From Bacteroidales bacterium (GTDB lineage: Bacteria > Bacteroidota > Bacteroidia > Bacteroidales > WCHB1-69), in contig JAFPXF010000007.1 of assembly GCA_017394765.1 (NCBI GenBank), forward strand, positions 1 through 64,000: 64,000 bases of DNA, read 5' to 3'. Of the stretch, positions 62,189-64,000 are shown piece after piece. The stretch's first letter is position 1. Each line of letters opens with the position of its first letter. The notes below the pieces were generated by a model that was not told where the DNA came from, ran no database searches, and worked only from the letters and a program-made list of their open reading frames with translations. The position numbers and the translations under genes were made by a program.

Positions 62189-63403
62189 TTATGCTTCTTT
62201 GGAGTTTGTGAGCTCGTGCACAAAGCGCAGGATGTCGCGGGCGATCTCTTTCTTGTCCTTGAGTTCGCTCTCGCGGGTCTGCTCGTCGCGGGTGATCATC
62301 AGCACCTTGTTGGTCTGGGTGCGGAAGCCCGCGCCTTCTGTGCGCAGCGAGTTGAGAACGATCATGTCGGCGTTTTTAGTGTGCAGTTTCTTGAGCGCGT
62401 TGGCCTTTTCGTTTTCTGTTTCGAGGGCAAAGCCCACGAGGAACTGGTCCGCGCGCTTCTGTTGCCCGATGGTGGCGAGGATGTCGCGGGTCTTGACCAG
62501 ATGCAGGTCGAGGTGATCGGCGGTCTTCTTGATCTTCTCGGGCGCGGTCTGTTCGGGTGTGAAGTCGGCGACGGCGGCAGACATGACCATGATGTCCTGC
62601 CGGTCGGCGACGGCCATGCACTGCTCGAACATCTGGGCGGCGGTGGTCACGTCAACACGTTTGATGGCTGGGTGCCGGGTGCTCAGGTTGGTGGGCCCGG
62701 TGACGAGGGTCACCTCGGCGCCCCACTCGGCGGCGGCCTCCGCAATGGAGAAGCCCATGAGCCCGGAGGAGTGGTTCCCGATAAAACGCACGGGGTCGAT
62801 AGGCTCGTAGGTGGGCCCGGCGGTGATCATGACGCGCTTGCCGGCAAGGATTTGCCCGCCTTGCAGGAATTGGTCCACAATGGCGAAAATCTGCTCCGGT
62901 TCCTCCATGCGGCCTGTGCCGGTGGTGCCGCAGGCAAGGAATCCGCTCTGCGGCTCAATGATGCGGCAACCTTTTTGGCGCAACAACTCGATGTTGTGCT
63001 GCACAGTGGGCTCGGCAAACATGCGGTCGTTCATCGCGGGGGCGACGAACACAGGGCCGCGGGCCGCCAGCAGAAGCGTCGAGAGCGCATCGTCGGCGAT
63101 GCCATGGGCGTACTTGCCGATGATGTTCGCCGTGGCCGGCGCCACCACCACGCAATCCGCCCAGTCGGCCATGCTGACATGCTGCACGTCGCGATGCTCC
63201 GTGGGGTCGAAAAGCTCCGTGTAGAGCTTGTTCTGCGACAGCGTCTCGATGGTCAGCGGCGTGACAAACTCCAAGGCGTGCCGCGTGGCCGTGACCTTGA
63301 CCTCGTAGCCGTGCTTCTTGAACAGACGGATGAGCAACAGCGACTTGTAGGCCGCGATGCCCCCCGTGATGCCAATGACAATGTGGTTGCGCCCGGTATC
63401 CAT
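62189..63403 (-). CDS. coaBC: Bifunctional phosphopantothenoylcysteine decarboxylase/synthetase
   Basis: A 404-residue enzyme of coenzyme A synthesis. The N-terminal CoaC flavoprotein half (about 1-185) has ITGGIAAYKSLLLIRLFKKH, the APATANIIGKYAHGIADD segment and PAMNDRMF. The C-terminal CoaB half (about 190-404) has MITAGPTYEPIDPVRFIGNH, SSGLMGFSIAEAAAEWGAEV and a nucleotide-binding MSAAVADF. Complete length, eight bases after the rpoZ stop. Confidence 0.97.
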   Translation of the reverse strand: MDTGRNHIVIGITGGIAAYKSLLLIRLFKKHGYEVKVTATRHALEFVTPLTIETLSQNKLYTELFDPTEHRDVQHVSMADWADCVVVAPATANIIGKYAHGIADDALSTLLLAARGPVFVAPAMNDRMFAEPTVQHNIELLRQKGCRIIEPQSGFLACGTTGTGRMEEPEQIFAIVDQFLQGGQILAGKRVMITAGPTYEPIDPVRFIGNHSSGLMGFSIAEAAAEWGAEVTLVTGPTNLSTRHPAIKRVDVTTAAQMFEQCMAVADRQDIMVMSAAVADFTPEQTAPEKIKKTADHLDLHLVKTRDILATIGQQKRADQFLVGFALETENEKANALKKLHTKNADMIVLNSLRTEGAGFRTQTNKVLMITRDEQTRESELKDKKEIARDILRFVHELTNSKEA

Positions 63404-63411
63404 GGCCCTGT

Positions 63412-63741
63412 TTAGTCGTTGTCAGTGTCCTGGAAATAGACTTGGTCGTGCTCGAACTCGTACAAGGCCAACTGCGTGGGCTTGGGGAGTTGCTCATAGA
63501 ACTTGGAGAGCTCGATTTGCTCGCGGTTCTCGAAGACCTCTTCCAGACTGTCGGCGTTGGTGGCGTACTGCAGGGAACTCTCCTGGAACTCCTGCTTCAA
63601 GTCGGCAGCAATTTGGTCGGCACGCTTCGACATGATGACGATGCTCTTGTAAAAGTTGCCCGTCGCCTTGTCGTATTGGCGAATGTCCTTGGTCTTGGCG
63701 TAAAGGTCGGTTTTGAGTTTCTTGTAATCAGCTGCTTTCAT
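63412..63741 (-). CDS. rpoZ: RNA polymerase omega-like subunit (Rpb6 family)
   Basis: A 109-residue protein with the Bacteroidota omega/Rpb6 pattern: an N-terminal helical stretch, NFYKSIVIMSKRADQIAADL, and an acidic C-terminus. It supports assembly of RNA polymerase. The position between bamD and coaBC is typical of the phylum. Confidence 0.88.
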   Translation of the reverse strand: MKAADYKKLKTDLYAKTKDIRQYDKATGNFYKSIVIMSKRADQIAADLKQEFQESSLQYATNADSLEEVFENREQIELSKFYEQLPKPTQLALYEFEHDQVYFQDTDND

Positions 63742-63747
63742 AAAATA

Positions 63748-64000
63748 TCAATTGTTTTGTGTTTCTACAATATGTTTTCTTGCCTCTTTGGCGATTTTTT
63801 CGGTCTCTTTGAAATATTTGGTGTCCTTGTAGTCGCGTTCCATGCGGTCGCACGCTTCCAAACAGGCCTTGTAGCGCTCTTGCTGTTTGCGCTCCACACT
63901 TCGCTTGGCGTACTCGTAATTGTTGAGCACCAAATAATAAACTGCCTCCGGCATCAGGGGCGAGTATGAATATTCGTTGAAAAAGTTCTTGGCCGCAATC
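63748..64000 (-). CDS. bamD: BamD, outer-membrane assembly lipoprotein (C-terminal fragment)
   Basis: The frame is open to the right edge, so the N-terminal lipoprotein part lies outside. The visible 83 residues are TPR-like helices (AAKNFFNEYSYSPLMPEAVY, NNYEYAKRSVERKQQERYKA, YKDTKYFKETEKIAKEARKH), the end of BamD/YfiO. It works in the BAM complex that inserts outer-membrane proteins. First visible gene of the long minus-strand run. Confidence 0.88.
   Translation of the reverse strand, partial: IAAKNFFNEYSYSPLMPEAVYYLVLNNYEYAKRSVERKQQERYKACLEACDRMERDYKDTKYFKETEKIAKEARKHIVETQNN

Overview
The window looks like chromosome of an uncultured, probably intestinal or rumen, member of the Bacteroidales (phylum Bacteroidota). 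This rests on several features: TAnnTTTG-type -7 promoter boxes; type IX secretion (T9SS) C-terminal sorting domains on secreted proteins; a PorD-family protein; the gene order bamD-rpoZ-coaBC-porD-recN; a sodium-pumping methylmalonyl-CoA decarboxylase operon; and very large secreted proteins with SprB-like repeats and FISUMP (Fibrobacter succinogenes major paralogous) domains. Species cannot be named. I saw no tRNA, rRNA or CRISPR array.

Layout. 1-2601: ftsH (cut at the window edge), a LUD-domain gene and cdsA. 2749-5634: uvrA, preceded by short tandem repeats. 5657-10383: an AT-rich lipoprotein gene coupled to a mosaic subtilisin-like T9SS protease. 10504-12611: three small envelope genes and class II aldolase. 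12759-14897: a C10 cysteine protease with a T9SS tail. 14961-17793: a small secreted protein, then VTC, DUF4956 and MscS membrane-associated genes. 17839-20414 (minus): two periplasmic foldase-type genes.

20564-22073 is a repeat island. Three copies of a 178-179 bp nested palindromic element and 35 bp tandem arrays surround one small GIY-YIG nuclease gene. Next come a 2581-residue FISUMP surface protein and a 1077-residue fused iron-sulfur/flavin oxidoreductase. A second repeat island follows (33521-34712): an IS200/RAYT-like Y1 transposase flanked by 174 bp direct repeats and REP-like palindromes. The two islands share the same architecture but have different enzymes and different repeat sequences. 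This is the most interesting feature of the window.

34793-44515: exbB/exbD/tonB (minus), ftsK and lolA (plus), then the minus-strand methylmalonyl-CoA decarboxylase operon (alpha, OadG-like subunit with a lamin-tail domain, biotin carrier, beta). 44713-48298: a cobalamin-riboswitch-controlled operon encoding a BtuG-like surface propeller lipoprotein and two T9SS-sorted proteins. 48319-55872: a TonB-dependent receptor, rpmB and a second FISUMP surface protein with a terminator-like hairpin inside its first codons. 56026-64000 (minus): a dense housekeeping run with O-antigen ligase-like protein, trmD, an O-methyltransferase, xseB, an outer-membrane protein, recN, porD, coaBC, rpoZ and bamD (cut at the right edge).

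Together these genes describe a Gram-negative anaerobe. It appears to make propionate with a sodium pump, import B12 through surface proteins and TonB energy, export adhesins and proteases by T9SS, and carry at least two families of palindromic repeats tied to small nucleases.
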